Assembly (NCBI RefSeq): GCF_002884445.1
Contig: NZ_KZ614144.1
Span: 4,260,094 to 4,324,093, forward strand
From: Paenibacillus castaneae
GTDB lineage: Bacteria; Bacillota; Bacilli; Paenibacillales; Paenibacillaceae
Direction of reading: 5' to 3'
Length of the DNA: 64,000 nucleotides
The notes under the pieces are model-generated. The model was not told where the DNA came from. It saw only the letters and a list, made by a program, of their open reading frames with translations, and ran no database searches. The position numbers and the translations under genes were made by a program. Position 1 is the stretch's first letter, and each line of letters starts with the position of its first letter. Below, one piece after another: positions 26,673 through 35,089 of this stretch.

Positions 26673-26872
26673 ATCCCCCTTTATCCATTACACAAAAAAG
26701 GAATAATCAACCATGCACTCACCCATAAAATATATCAAAACTCCAACTTAAGGAAAAGTGCCAGAAATGCATTGTACTGGTGCATGTTCTTCACAATAGC
26801 CCAATTTATAGGGATAAGTGCCCTTTTTCTGTTCCCCGCATATTCTAAAGTATGTAAAAGAGGAGGAATACC

Positions 26873-27292
26873 ATGATACAAAATCAACCTAATACGTTTA
26901 ATCAGCCTTATCGAAACACGGAAAATGTTCATGATTTAAATTCACCAAAGCAGATGCAGCCTGCTATGAATGTGAATCCAATGGCCCAAGAAGGCGCACA
27001 CCAAATAACCCATTGCATATGCTTCCATGATCCTTATTCTATGCATGATCCTTATTCTATGCATGATCCTTATTCCATGCATGATCCTTATTCCATGCAT
27101 GACATCCATCCTGCAATGTTCAATCCGTGGGATTTCCACGACCATCTTCATCCTCATCCTCACCATGCAGCAGGCTGGGAATTCACCGCTATCGACTATC
27201 ACCATGGTTGGTTCCACCCAAGTGATTATCACGAGCATGACTACCATCCCGTTGGACACCACTCTTGGGATGACGATGGGCACCACTGGTAA
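26873..27292 (+). CDS. His-rich low-complexity protein with HDPYSM repeats
   Basis: 139 residues, with GAGGAGGAATACC before ATG 26873. The N-terminus is Asn/Gln-rich; a CICF segment precedes four perfect HDPYSM units (about 52-75), and the C-terminal half is extremely rich in His, Asp and Trp (HDHLHPHPHHAAGW, YHEHDYHPVGHHSWDDDGHHW). No signal peptide or membrane span is seen. Such proteins can bind Zn/Ni/Cu or act as structural coat components; a CATAnnnTA motif upstream hints at sporulation control. Function unknown. It converges on the TOMM cluster and probably is not part of it. Confidence 0.7.
   Translation: MIQNQPNTFNQPYRNTENVHDLNSPKQMQPAMNVNPMAQEGAHQITHCICFHDPYSMHDPYSMHDPYSMHDPYSMHDIHPAMFNPWDFHDHLHPHPHHAAGWEFTAIDYHHGWFHPSDYHEHDYHPVGHHSWDDDGHHW
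27028..27101 (+). repeat. Four tandem 18-bp repeats inside the His-rich gene
   Basis: Units of the form CATGATCCTTATTCTATG are nearly identical (T/C changes only) and encode HDPYSM. Unit number is likely to vary between strains. Confidence 0.9.
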
Positions 27293-27319
27293 TCTAACAC
27301 CTGCAGAAGTATCCAAACA

Positions 27320-27364
27320 AGAAATGGCGGAGCAAGAATTATTCTTGCCACGCCATTTCTTTCA
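27320..27364. terminator. Bidirectional terminator between the His-rich gene and the SagB-type gene
   Basis: GAAATGGCG...GCAAGAAT pairs with ATTCTTGC...CGCCATTTC (27321-27359), with TTTCATTT on the plus side. It ends both converging transcripts. Confidence 0.75.
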
Positions 27365-27378
27365 TTTGTCTATCATGA

Positions 27379-28968
27379 TTAGCAGCCCATGCTTCCCTCT
27401 AGTCGGACACACCCACGATAGGGACCGATTGGAATTTGGATCAGGCTGGTTTGCCCGTACGAAGCCATTCCGTATATATCATCGCTCATACTCGCATCGA
27501 ACCCGAGAAGCGGACGGCCTCCCATCCCAGAAGCGGATGCAGCAAGCAATAATCGTTGAACGAGCATTCCTGCCTCCATTTGCTGAATGCGGTAGCCACG
27601 ATAACCCAGCTGGGAATAGAGCTGGTCGATGTCTCCTGCCACATGAAAGCAAAGAGGAACCTGAGACAAGTTCACATTATCAAGTGACATCCCCTGCTGC
27701 AGCCAGGAACGATGATCCCCGGGCCGCATCATCTGAAGCGCATGAGCAGAAGCATCATAGCGGTAAGCACCGTCCCTTAGTCCCTCCACCCCATAGAAAC
27801 AGCCATATAAGGAAACACGCGGAAGCGCATTGTCCTTCTCTTCCTCCGCTGCGTCCAAATCATTCCGATACATGAAGGAAGCCATTGCCTCCTGAAGCAA
27901 AGCAGCTAACTGTGTACGGCTGACTTGGCGCAGAACAAAATCAGCCTCCGGCGAATAGCGTTTCCGGCAAATCGACGCCATATCATAGATCAGCCTGTTC
28001 ACTCTAGGCAAAACATCCAGATCGCTCTTTGGGACGTGCTCATGCTTCCTTCCCAACTGCTGGAATAAAGAAGCATGCTCCATTAAAGATGCCTCATTCA
28101 TTCGGAGCAGCATGGGAAATTCCACAATCTTCTTAGACCTAACGAAGTGGTCATGGCGATTCGGAGTAAGTTCCCGGGTCAATCCGGCTGCGGAAGCCGC
28201 TGATGCAGTCTCTTGACCGTAAGCAAACCAATTCATATCAAGCCTTGCCGAGAGAGGAATAACTGCGTATACACTCTCCTCTTCCTGGGACAAGCATAGA
28301 AGCTGATTGACAGCCTTATCAAGAAACTGAAAATATACGCTTGCCGCAGCTCCCCACCGTTTCGCAACCTCAAGCAGCTGCCCGATCAGAACACCAGCGT
28401 CCAGCCCCTGCAAGCGATAAGAAAAATTATGGTATTTGAAAAAGTTTTTCCAAAACATGGTGGAAACAAAAACGACACCGAAACAAGCGGGTACCTCACA
28501 GCGATTCCCGAGAGCATGAGTCAAATAAGAGTCAAAATTACCTTCACGCAGCAAAATCAAGCGATGATGCGCCACATCATAATGATAGATACCAGAGGGC
28601 AAGTCCTCCAATTTCAAATATAAATACAGCTCGCTTGGATACAACCCTCCGCCGGATGGAATGAAGCGCCTGCACCTAAGCAAAGAAGGCTCCTCGTAAT
28701 CATTTGAATCGGGATCTGTTACGGTATGGCTCATTTGCGTAAGACCATATACGTACCAGAGAAAATGACCCAAATTCCGAATATCTGGCTGCGCTAGCCT
28801 CCCCCCCTCTTCTAAAGTCAGCGGTATTTCCGCAGACAGCTCTACCGACGGCAAGCGCCGATAGAGCTTATAAGGAAGCGGAGCGTCCTCCCAATCTGCT
28901 TGCCAATCGTGAGGTTTAACCATATCCGGTTCGAACTGCAGCTGGTGCATAAATGTTTTCAAGCTCAT
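27379..28968 (-). CDS. SagB-type azoline dehydrogenase (double nitroreductase-like)
   Basis: 529 residues, with GAGGAGGAATAAGG before ATG 28968. Two nitroreductase-like domains are visible. The first has RRFIPSGGGLYPSELYLYL (FMN-phosphate region, about 101-119) and LQGLDAGVLIGQLLEVA. The second (about 350-529) has RVSLYGCFYGVEGLRDGAY and MEAGMLVQRLLLAASASGMGGRP. In TOMM pathways this FMN enzyme oxidises thiazolines/oxazolines to thiazoles/oxazoles. It lies last in the cluster, 67 bp after the YcaO gene. The double-domain length is typical of Bacillus-type heterocycloanthracin clusters as I know them. Confidence 0.88.
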   Translation of the reverse strand: MSLKTFMHQLQFEPDMVKPHDWQADWEDAPLPYKLYRRLPSVELSAEIPLTLEEGGRLAQPDIRNLGHFLWYVYGLTQMSHTVTDPDSNDYEEPSLLRCRRFIPSGGGLYPSELYLYLKLEDLPSGIYHYDVAHHRLILLREGNFDSYLTHALGNRCEVPACFGVVFVSTMFWKNFFKYHNFSYRLQGLDAGVLIGQLLEVAKRWGAAASVYFQFLDKAVNQLLCLSQEEESVYAVIPLSARLDMNWFAYGQETASAASAAGLTRELTPNRHDHFVRSKKIVEFPMLLRMNEASLMEHASLFQQLGRKHEHVPKSDLDVLPRVNRLIYDMASICRKRYSPEADFVLRQVSRTQLAALLQEAMASFMYRNDLDAAEEEKDNALPRVSLYGCFYGVEGLRDGAYRYDASAHALQMMRPGDHRSWLQQGMSLDNVNLSQVPLCFHVAGDIDQLYSQLGYRGYRIQQMEAGMLVQRLLLAASASGMGGRPLLGFDASMSDDIYGMASYGQTSLIQIPIGPYRGCVRLEGSMGC

Positions 28969-29035
28969 CCTTATTCCTCCTCAAGCAATTGCTAGAGCTA
29001 AAGCAAACCGCTTAGAAAAAATAATCCAGCAGGTC

Positions 29036-30979
29036 TTATGGAAAAGGATGGGGATGCGGGTTAAGCTGCGCGGAAGTAAGCGGTTCTTTCGTATAGCCCA
29101 GTACCATTGGAATTTTAAATACTCGCTCCAAACCTGATAAACGGGTAAGGTGGTGACCGAATGTCATCGGAAGCATACCCGGAATCAATACCTTCACGCA
29201 ATGTAGGCCATTTCGAATCGTTTCCGGCGTTGTCTGATCTACTACGATCACATTCAATTTCAGTTGATCGAATACACTTAGAATTCCTTTTAAATCCTCG
29301 GTCAAGTCACTATGACTGCTCCTTGGTTTAAATTCATCTTGAAATGTGCGCAGCGGAACATTGGAATTCAGCAGAAATGACAATCGTTCCTCTGCTTGCG
29401 GCAAGCTGTACAGCATGGAATGATCCTCCATTTGCTGCACCAGAAATGGATCATGGAGCATCTCCTCATACTGCTCTCGGTTTTTTTCGAGCTTATCGTT
29501 AAATGGCAGCAGCATGCCCGCCACTTCGTGGATCGCGCTTTTCACTGCTTTCACGGGATCAGGATGGGCTCCTGCTGCACAAATGAGGTTTACTCCTTTT
29601 TGAGTCCTATTTTTGGCCAATGCCCAAACGCTCGGAATCCCATGCTCCATCGTGGAGTTGAACAAATACACATCATATCCTGCTACTTCCTGCAAGCGCT
29701 CCACCATCAAGCTTAATTCCAGATCGCCGGCAGAGAACGGATCAAGGCGTGGGAGTGGCAGCTGCGCGTACCAAGTCATCAGGAATGAATCACGTTCTAC
29801 TACCTCCATAATGCCATAGAAAATGGCTTCCTCTAGGCTGCCGCCTAATGCGCATCCATTGGAAGTTTCATAGACAAAGCCGTGGCCGCAGCCCGAACTG
29901 TAGTAAGCTAGCCGCTCGGGTACAAGAAGGGGACGCTTCTGCAAAAAAGAATAACCCCACACCCAATCGATTTGCTGATCGGGATCAAATGGCATAAATG
30001 GAAAATTAGGCCGTTCATAGTTCTCTTTCGCATGAACACCCACTTGTACGGGATCAAGCGCTTGATCATTTATATTGTGGAAGCTGTCATGGACTGTCGT
30101 CTGTTTGCCGCGGGGCGACATTCCGCAGTAACGCTCCAAGCCCTCCAATATAGCAGTCATCTCGCTGTCTGCGTAGGAATGAGTCCGCCCCGCACAACCC
30201 TCGTCTCCCGAGAAAAATGGCAGGTTAATACTAGCATCTGCAAACGGCGATGTGAGGTCAATCATTTTTCCATTCAGAAAACCCATTCGAGCGTCTAGAT
30301 ACTCTTTGGATAGTACGCCCTTCAGCTCATCCTTCGGACGACAACGGTAACTATCTGCGCTGACCTTGAGACTTGGCCGCAGCGAGATCAGGGCCGCACT
30401 CGCCGTATCCTCCGGCTGGAAGCTGCAGACTGGGCACTGCGGATCAGGCAAGAAGAAGTGCATGGAGCTGCTTAGCGTTTGTAGATTAATTAAATATACC
30501 CGCTCTTCCGTCTTGGCACGGCTGTTTCGCAATATCTTTCCAGCTTCCTCCGCAATCAAATGCGCCATCTGCAAAAGTGCTGTTCGCGAAGCCCAAGCAT
30601 CACGGCGTATGAAACTTTGCATCGACTGCCTATGCTGCAGCTCCCACATTTCCTTGCGGTCATTACCTGCCAATAAACGACGCATATCCGCACATTGGGA
30701 GCATCCCTGCTCGCCTGGACGAACCAGCGGTCCCACCACACCCTCGCCAAATGAAACAAATCCACGCAGCCAAGGCGTTCCTGACTGCTGAAACACCTCT
30801 TCCGCCATCTCGTGTATTGAAGGATTCCATTCATCATTCAACACCAACGCTAATTTCACAGCTTCCGGGATTTCGGAAACCAGATCCTTTTGACGCGTGA
30901 TCTTGTAATGATCAGCCAACTGTTCATAGACGAAATCCGAGAGCAGGCCTTCTCCAATTAGCGCTACGACAGTATTCAT
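29036..30979 (-). CDS. TOMM cyclodehydratase: YcaO protein with N-terminal partner domain
   Basis: 647 residues. Residues 1-215 form an E1-like/peptide-binding domain with two zinc Cys pairs, Cys93/Cys96 and Cys183/Cys186. The rest is a YcaO domain (SKEYLDARMGFLNGKMIDL onward; EAIFYGIMEVVERDSFLM carries Glu ligands for Mg-ATP). The C-terminus ends NPHPHPFP, the Pro-rich tail needed by azoline-forming YcaO enzymes. It uses ATP to cyclise Cys/Ser/Thr of the precursor to azolines. The start overlaps the upstream stop as ATGA with a strong GAGAGGAGG site, so translation is coupled to the maturation protein. Confidence 0.93.
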   Translation of the reverse strand: MNTVVALIGEGLLSDFVYEQLADHYKITRQKDLVSEIPEAVKLALVLNDEWNPSIHEMAEEVFQQSGTPWLRGFVSFGEGVVGPLVRPGEQGCSQCADMRRLLAGNDRKEMWELQHRQSMQSFIRRDAWASRTALLQMAHLIAEEAGKILRNSRAKTEERVYLINLQTLSSSMHFFLPDPQCPVCSFQPEDTASAALISLRPSLKVSADSYRCRPKDELKGVLSKEYLDARMGFLNGKMIDLTSPFADASINLPFFSGDEGCAGRTHSYADSEMTAILEGLERYCGMSPRGKQTTVHDSFHNINDQALDPVQVGVHAKENYERPNFPFMPFDPDQQIDWVWGYSFLQKRPLLVPERLAYYSSGCGHGFVYETSNGCALGGSLEEAIFYGIMEVVERDSFLMTWYAQLPLPRLDPFSAGDLELSLMVERLQEVAGYDVYLFNSTMEHGIPSVWALAKNRTQKGVNLICAAGAHPDPVKAVKSAIHEVAGMLLPFNDKLEKNREQYEEMLHDPFLVQQMEDHSMLYSLPQAEERLSFLLNSNVPLRTFQDEFKPRSSHSDLTEDLKGILSVFDQLKLNVIVVDQTTPETIRNGLHCVKVLIPGMLPMTFGHHLTRLSGLERVFKIPMVLGYTKEPLTSAQLNPHPHPFP

Positions 30980-32973
30980 GCTGATTCCTCCTCTCCCAGC
31001 GATACGCCAAACACGCCCGCTAATTCCTCTTTCAGGAATGATTCACAAGCCAGATTGTAGACGGAAATTTGCTTGTCATTTTCTTTCAAAATTTGCAAGG
31101 CTGACTGTAAAGCGAGACGATGATCAGAGTCTTCATAGGCAGAAATCAACATATTTTGCGGTGTCTCAGCTTCCAGAGAGACAGAAGAAATCCTCAGCGC
31201 TTGTTCTTGCTGGAAAATTTCTTTATTCTGAGCTTCTAATAAAGCCTGTTGGAGCGCTTTTCGCAGCGCGAGCGTTAGATTCAAGCCAACACTGCCATGC
31301 CAACCGCCATTTATTCCAATCCACACGACAGGAAAGCCCATTAATTTGTTCCCTAATCCAATCAGCGGTGCTCCCAGCATGGTTGTTAAGACTGTCAAAT
31401 AATAATGGCATTGTTTATCCTCGACTGCGCTTAGCTGCAAATATTTGATAGATGGCTTGCTCTCCGCCAGCTGTGTGCGCAGCTCTTCTGCTAAACACTT
31501 CTGCAATCCTCGACTGATGCCCTCTGAAGCCGTCACTCCCGCTCCAACACCTACAAAAAGATTAGTGGTGCTTACTGCTTCGCTATGAGCTGAAGTAGAC
31601 CTTACGAGCTGATCCGCCATTTGTGATACATATTTTTCTAAACCGGCGAGCCCCGCTTCCCTTCGTGCTTCATCATGCTTTAGTGCATTGCAGACAATGG
31701 CGGGAAGCAGCTCTGCCGGCCCGTCGGATAATGGGCTGACAGGCTGAACAAGGCATTGAGCTAGCGGAAGCTGTGTCAGTTCCCCCTCGTCCCATACATG
31801 AAAAATTCCTGTTTCCATGGATGTTAGCTGGTTGAAATAATGGAGTATGCCATCTGATTCCTTTTCAATTGGACTCTGCAGCAGAAGACTCTCCAAATCC
31901 TCTATCCTCTCAGCCGCCAGACTCCCATGAACAAGCGGGTGCGGATAAAAGCGATGCCAGCCTCCTTCCAATGTTTCTAAATCCAGCAAAAACAAACTAT
32001 TTCTCAGTTCCGGGACCAATACCTCCACAGCCGCTTTAAACCATTGAAACACAACTACATTCGCAAGCATGGCATCCGATGTAGAGGATCTCACATGCTG
32101 CTCACGGTCGCTGCAAAGCGCGGCTTGATGGATGCGCCTCCGTGCCGATTCCCAGCAGCCCTCCCATTCTGGATGTATCAGCGGACCTGCTACACCTCTT
32201 TGCCCTAAGTACATAGTCGGCAGCAGCAGCTTCTTTTCCTCTCTGCAAATAGCGTGAATAGTCCTCCATTCGAAAGAATCGCTCTCTTGTGATACGTATA
32301 ATATCGATTGAAATGGCTGCACAGCCTTGCGCCAGTCCACCCCCTCCTCACTTTGCGACATACAGGTCTCCTCAACCTCAACCTCAACCTCAGAGTCCAT
32401 TTGACGAGCATGCTGCACCAACTCAGTTAAGCGTTCCCGATTAGTAGAGACTGCATCTGTGATCAGAACATGGAATTTGGGCATTCCAGATTCCAGCAGG
32501 CACTTCATAAGAGATAATAAAAACGATCCAGAACCAATTACCAGCACCTTCGCCTGACGATACTGCTGAAAGCGATATGCGCCTGATCCGCCAAAGCTGT
32601 CCAAAAATTCAATTTGAGATGCATACCTTTGCAGAATGCTGTCTGGCAATTGATGCGGCTGATCCTCACTCACATTTCGAACATAACCGTTTGCAACTAG
32701 AACAGAGGCGATTTCGTATACCCGTTCTCGATATGGCTCCGGCAATCCATTCGTCAAATCACCCATTGTGTATTCCCCGGTGAACATAGGCATCAATTTT
32801 TCAATCCACTGATTGATTGAGCTGCCTTCCATACGGAATGATCCAACATTATTTCGAAAATAAACGCCACCATCCTGCATAGGGAGAAAAAACATGTCCC
32901 CTTTCACTTTAAGACGCATAGAAGGATTCAAATTCCATTCCTCCTTACCTTCGATTTTCAAAAACAAGTGCAT
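30976..32973 (-). CDS. Putative thiazole-containing bacteriocin maturation protein (RRE + ThiF-like)
   Basis: 665 residues from ATG 32973, placed after AGAGGG; an ATG five codons upstream has no site. Residues about 20-105 resemble a PqqD-like winged-helix leader-binding domain (RRE): LKVKGDMFFLPMQDGGVYFR... LPEPYRERVYEIASVLVANGYV. Then comes an E1/ThiF-like Rossmann region (AKVLVIGSGSFLLSLMK) without evident catalytic Cys, as in TOMM C proteins. It presents the leader peptide to the YcaO enzyme. It lies between the precursor gene and ycaO. The C-terminal third is not recognised. Confidence 0.87.
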   Translation of the reverse strand: MHLFLKIEGKEEWNLNPSMRLKVKGDMFFLPMQDGGVYFRNNVGSFRMEGSSINQWIEKLMPMFTGEYTMGDLTNGLPEPYRERVYEIASVLVANGYVRNVSEDQPHQLPDSILQRYASQIEFLDSFGGSGAYRFQQYRQAKVLVIGSGSFLLSLMKCLLESGMPKFHVLITDAVSTNRERLTELVQHARQMDSEVEVEVEETCMSQSEEGVDWRKAVQPFQSILYVSQESDSFEWRTIHAICREEKKLLLPTMYLGQRGVAGPLIHPEWEGCWESARRRIHQAALCSDREQHVRSSTSDAMLANVVVFQWFKAAVEVLVPELRNSLFLLDLETLEGGWHRFYPHPLVHGSLAAERIEDLESLLLQSPIEKESDGILHYFNQLTSMETGIFHVWDEGELTQLPLAQCLVQPVSPLSDGPAELLPAIVCNALKHDEARREAGLAGLEKYVSQMADQLVRSTSAHSEAVSTTNLFVGVGAGVTASEGISRGLQKCLAEELRTQLAESKPSIKYLQLSAVEDKQCHYYLTVLTTMLGAPLIGLGNKLMGFPVVWIGINGGWHGSVGLNLTLALRKALQQALLEAQNKEIFQQEQALRISSVSLEAETPQNMLISAYEDSDHRLALQSALQILKENDKQISVYNLACESFLKEELAGVFGVSLGEEESA

Positions 32974-33032
32974 AGTTCCCTCTTTCATGCTATGTAGAGC
33001 TATTTGTCCCTCATTCCTTAACTTATGTAGAG

Positions 33033-33072
33033 AGGTGCCCCTGTCAGCGATTAAACGCTTGCAGGGGCACCT
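33033..33072 (-). terminator. Strong hairpin between precursor and maturation genes, probably partial terminator
   Basis: AGGTGCCCCTG (33033-33043) pairs with CAGGGGCACCT (33062-33072), with CAGCG/CGCTTG extending the stem inward. On the minus strand the following CTCTCTACATAAG is a poor T tract, so read-through or RNA processing is likely, giving more precursor than enzyme. Confidence 0.6.
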
Positions 33073-33106
33073 TCATTCTCAAATAAACACAACCGTCTGC
33101 TTTACA

Positions 33107-33352
33107 TTAGCGACAACGGGCACAGCCGCCGCAACGGGCACAGCCACCGCAGCGAGCACAGCGGGCACAGCCGCCTCCACAACCGCCACAACCACCGCAG
33201 CCGCCACAACCGCCACAAAATCCTACGCAGAAGAAAAGACATAGACGTGGATCACTTGGAACATTCGGGCCCTGCCCTCCATTAGGCGTCATCCCACTTG
33301 CTTGGAAAGCGTCCATATTCAAGTTCTGAAGCTCATTTTGGAAATCAGTCAT
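33107..33352 (-). CDS. TOMM precursor peptide, heterocycloanthracin/sonorensin-like
   Basis: 81 residues, with GGAGGTTATTGAG before ATG 33352. The leader (1-37: MTDFQNELQNLNMDAFQASG...) resembles heterocycloanthracin leaders. The core starts at Cys38 (LCLFFCVGFC) and continues as GGC and ARC triplets: 14 Cys in 44 residues, no Ser or Thr in the core, ending ARCR. Cys-to-thiazole conversion by the downstream YcaO and SagB-type enzymes is predicted. The Arg-containing ARC units make the core strongly basic. No exporter, protease or immunity gene is obvious nearby. Confidence 0.9.
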   Translation of the reverse strand: MTDFQNELQNLNMDAFQASGMTPNGGQGPNVPSDPRLCLFFCVGFCGGCGGCGGCGGCGGGCARCARCGGCARCGGCARCR

Positions 33353-33676
33353 CTCAATAACCTCCGTTTGCTATTCGTTACTTGACCACCGACGGGAAAG
33401 AAATAAGAATGCAAAATTTCAGCTGGAAAAATTAATTTCAGTGCCGATGACACTTCACTCCTTATATTTATGAAAATTCCTCCGCTTGTGTTCCTAATAC
33501 AGCTGTACTCATTTATTTATACGCTAATAACAAACCCGCTCTTTGGAGTTGATCTATTAATCTATTCTTATGAATGGTCCTTTTCTGTCTGTTTTCTAGC
33601 AAAATGAGCTTATGACTAACACAGCTGGTAGATTCGTTTCATAGCATATAAAGAGTCAATTAAAGGAGGAGATTGA
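33353..33676. promoter_or_regulatory. 324-bp divergent intergenic region of the TOMM precursor and Asn-rich genes
   Basis: A/T-rich with no gene seen. On the plus strand, 33 bp before the Asn-rich gene, CATAGCATA matches the SigK -10 pattern (CATAnnnTA) with AC 17 bp upstream; that -35 element is trivially short. Ribosome sites for both genes are at the edges. No clear vegetative promoter for the precursor was found. Confidence 0.35.
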
Positions 33677-34117
33677 ATGCCAGGACCATTATCAAGAGGT
33701 AATCGTTCAGAAGAGAATAGCGGCAACGGTACTGGAGGCAACCGGAACAATAGCACTGCGGACAACAGTAACAACGCCACTGCTGGCAACCGCAACAACG
33801 TTACTGCTGGCAACCGCAACAATGCCGCTCCAGGCAACCGCAACAATGCCACTGCAGGCAACCGCAACAATGCCACCGCTGGCAACCGTAACAACGCTAC
33901 TGCGGGCAACCGTAATAACGCCGCTCCAGGCAACCGCAACAACGCCGCTCCAGGCAACCGCAACAATGCCACTGCAGGCAACCGCAACAACGCCGCTCCA
34001 GGCAACCGCAACAATGCCACTGCAGGCAACCGTAACAACGCTACTGCGGGTAACCGTAATAACGGCTCAAAGGGCAACCGTAACAACGGCTCAAGAGGCA
34101 AGCGCAGCGGCCGCTAA
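33677..34117 (+). CDS. Asn/Gly/Arg-rich octapeptide-repeat protein
   Basis: 146 residues, with AAAGGAGGAGATTGA before ATG 33677 and a terminator after it. After MPGPLSRGNRSEENSGNGTGG it consists of about 15 octapeptide units of the form GNRNNATA, GNRNNAAP or GNRNNGSK, ending RGKRSGR. It is basic, without hydrophobic stretches, Cys or aromatic residues, and predicted fully disordered. The opposite strand is also open as an artefact of the 24-bp periodicity. Not recognised; candidates are a spore-surface, matrix or nucleic-acid-binding protein. It is divergent from the TOMM precursor. Confidence 0.65.
   Translation: MPGPLSRGNRSEENSGNGTGGNRNNSTADNSNNATAGNRNNVTAGNRNNAAPGNRNNATAGNRNNATAGNRNNATAGNRNNAAPGNRNNAAPGNRNNATAGNRNNAAPGNRNNATAGNRNNATAGNRNNGSKGNRNNGSRGKRSGR
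33737..34100 (+). repeat. About 15 tandem 24-bp repeats
   Basis: Units follow GGCAACCGCAACAATGCCAC with variants and code for the GNRNN(A/V/G)xx octapeptides. Wobble differences between units show some age, but several neighbours are nearly identical. Confidence 0.9.
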
Positions 34118-34189
34118 GACCGAATCAGTTCACGATCTCAGGTTGCCGAGAGCATCTTGGCAACCTGCAAGATCATCATACATATCGCA

Positions 34190-34240
34190 AGAAAACGAGA
34201 AGACCCATGCACAATTGCATGGATCTTCTCGTTATTTCAT
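34190..34240. terminator. Bidirectional terminator
   Basis: AACGAGAAGA...CCATGCA pairs with TGCATGG...TCTTCTCGTT (34194-34232). It separates the Asn-rich gene from the converging MORN-repeat gene. Confidence 0.8.
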
Positions 34241-34245
34241 CTATT

Positions 34246-34971
34246 TTATGATAGCGGAACTTGTTTGGATAGCTGCTGGAATTTATCTAAATAAGACTTT
34301 ATTTCGGGTTGAATGCCTTGTAAATATTTAAGCACTTGTTTATTTTGCTTCACCATAGAAGGGTTGTCATTAAATAGAGGGGAATAATGCTTCAGTACCT
34401 GACCTTTTTTGTATTGCATCGTTACAAACTCGCCGTTTTTCCATGCTTCCTGCATATTATGATTGGAACCATTCAATTGGATGAACAGCTTGCTATCCTT
34501 GTAGTTAAAGCTATATGGCGGATCGGCTGTTGAATGCGCAACAGAATACCCTGCAACAAATTGATCATTCGAGAAAGTACCTGACTGGATCTTATGAGAA
34601 GCTACCGCTCCATTAGAATCAGAGGTTTTCACGATATAAGTGCCGCTGCCTACTTTTAAATCATCTTTCCAAGCACCATTATAAGTAATTAAAAATACTT
34701 TGCCATCGATTGTATAGTTATTTACATATTTGCCCGTACCGGTTCGTTTGCCATCCACCCAATCACCAGAGTATGATTTTTGCATATTCCAAGTCATTGT
34801 ACCTCTTCCATTGGGTTTGCCATCCTTCAATTGTCCGTAATAGATCACTTGATCAGAAATTTTGAGGTATTCTTTTTTTGAGGCTGCATGAGCAGTATCC
34901 GTTCCCAATGAAGCTGTGCCGAAAACGAATGCAATCGCTAAGCTGAGTAACATTAGAGCTGCTTTTCTCAA
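34246..34971 (-). CDS. Exported MORN-repeat protein
   Basis: 241 residues. A signal peptide (MRKAALMLLSLAIAFVFG...DTAHA-A, cleavage about 29) is followed by three MORN repeats: YYGQLKDGKPNGRGTMTW, YSGDWVDGKRTGTGKYV and YNGAWKDDLKVGSGTYI (about 44-115). The C-terminal half has no recognised domain and ends in a helical, Gln/Lys-rich segment. MORN repeats form a beta-hairpin ladder that binds lipids or proteins; a wall-associated or secreted role is likely. Monocistronic. Confidence 0.85.
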   Translation of the reverse strand: MRKAALMLLSLAIAFVFGTASLGTDTAHAASKKEYLKISDQVIYYGQLKDGKPNGRGTMTWNMQKSYSGDWVDGKRTGTGKYVNNYTIDGKVFLITYNGAWKDDLKVGSGTYIVKTSDSNGAVASHKIQSGTFSNDQFVAGYSVAHSTADPPYSFNYKDSKLFIQLNGSNHNMQEAWKNGEFVTMQYKKGQVLKHYSPLFNDNPSMVKQNKQVLKYLQGIQPEIKSYLDKFQQLSKQVPLS

Positions 34972-35089
34972 TGTACATCACTTCCCCATTTCTGTATTTA
35001 ATTAGTTCATACTATTACAATAATAAACGCGATATGCAGTTTCCAAACATGAATTGCTCATTCTGTGAAAATAAGGCTTTAGTTGGCAA

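Noticed and set aside
27028..27101. Possible CRISPR-like spaced repeats
   Set aside because: The units are contiguous 18-bp in-frame coding repeats without spacers.
27027..27875. Plus-strand frame of 282 codons across the His-rich repeat and the SagB-type gene
   Set aside because: Runs out of frame through the His-rich gene, a terminator and the antisense of SagB; amino-acid composition is non-protein-like.
33616..34101. Long minus-strand frame rich in LLRLPAVA repeats
   Set aside because: It is the mirror of the 24-bp repeats of the plus-strand gene, which has the ribosome site and start; the minus frame has no credible start signal.
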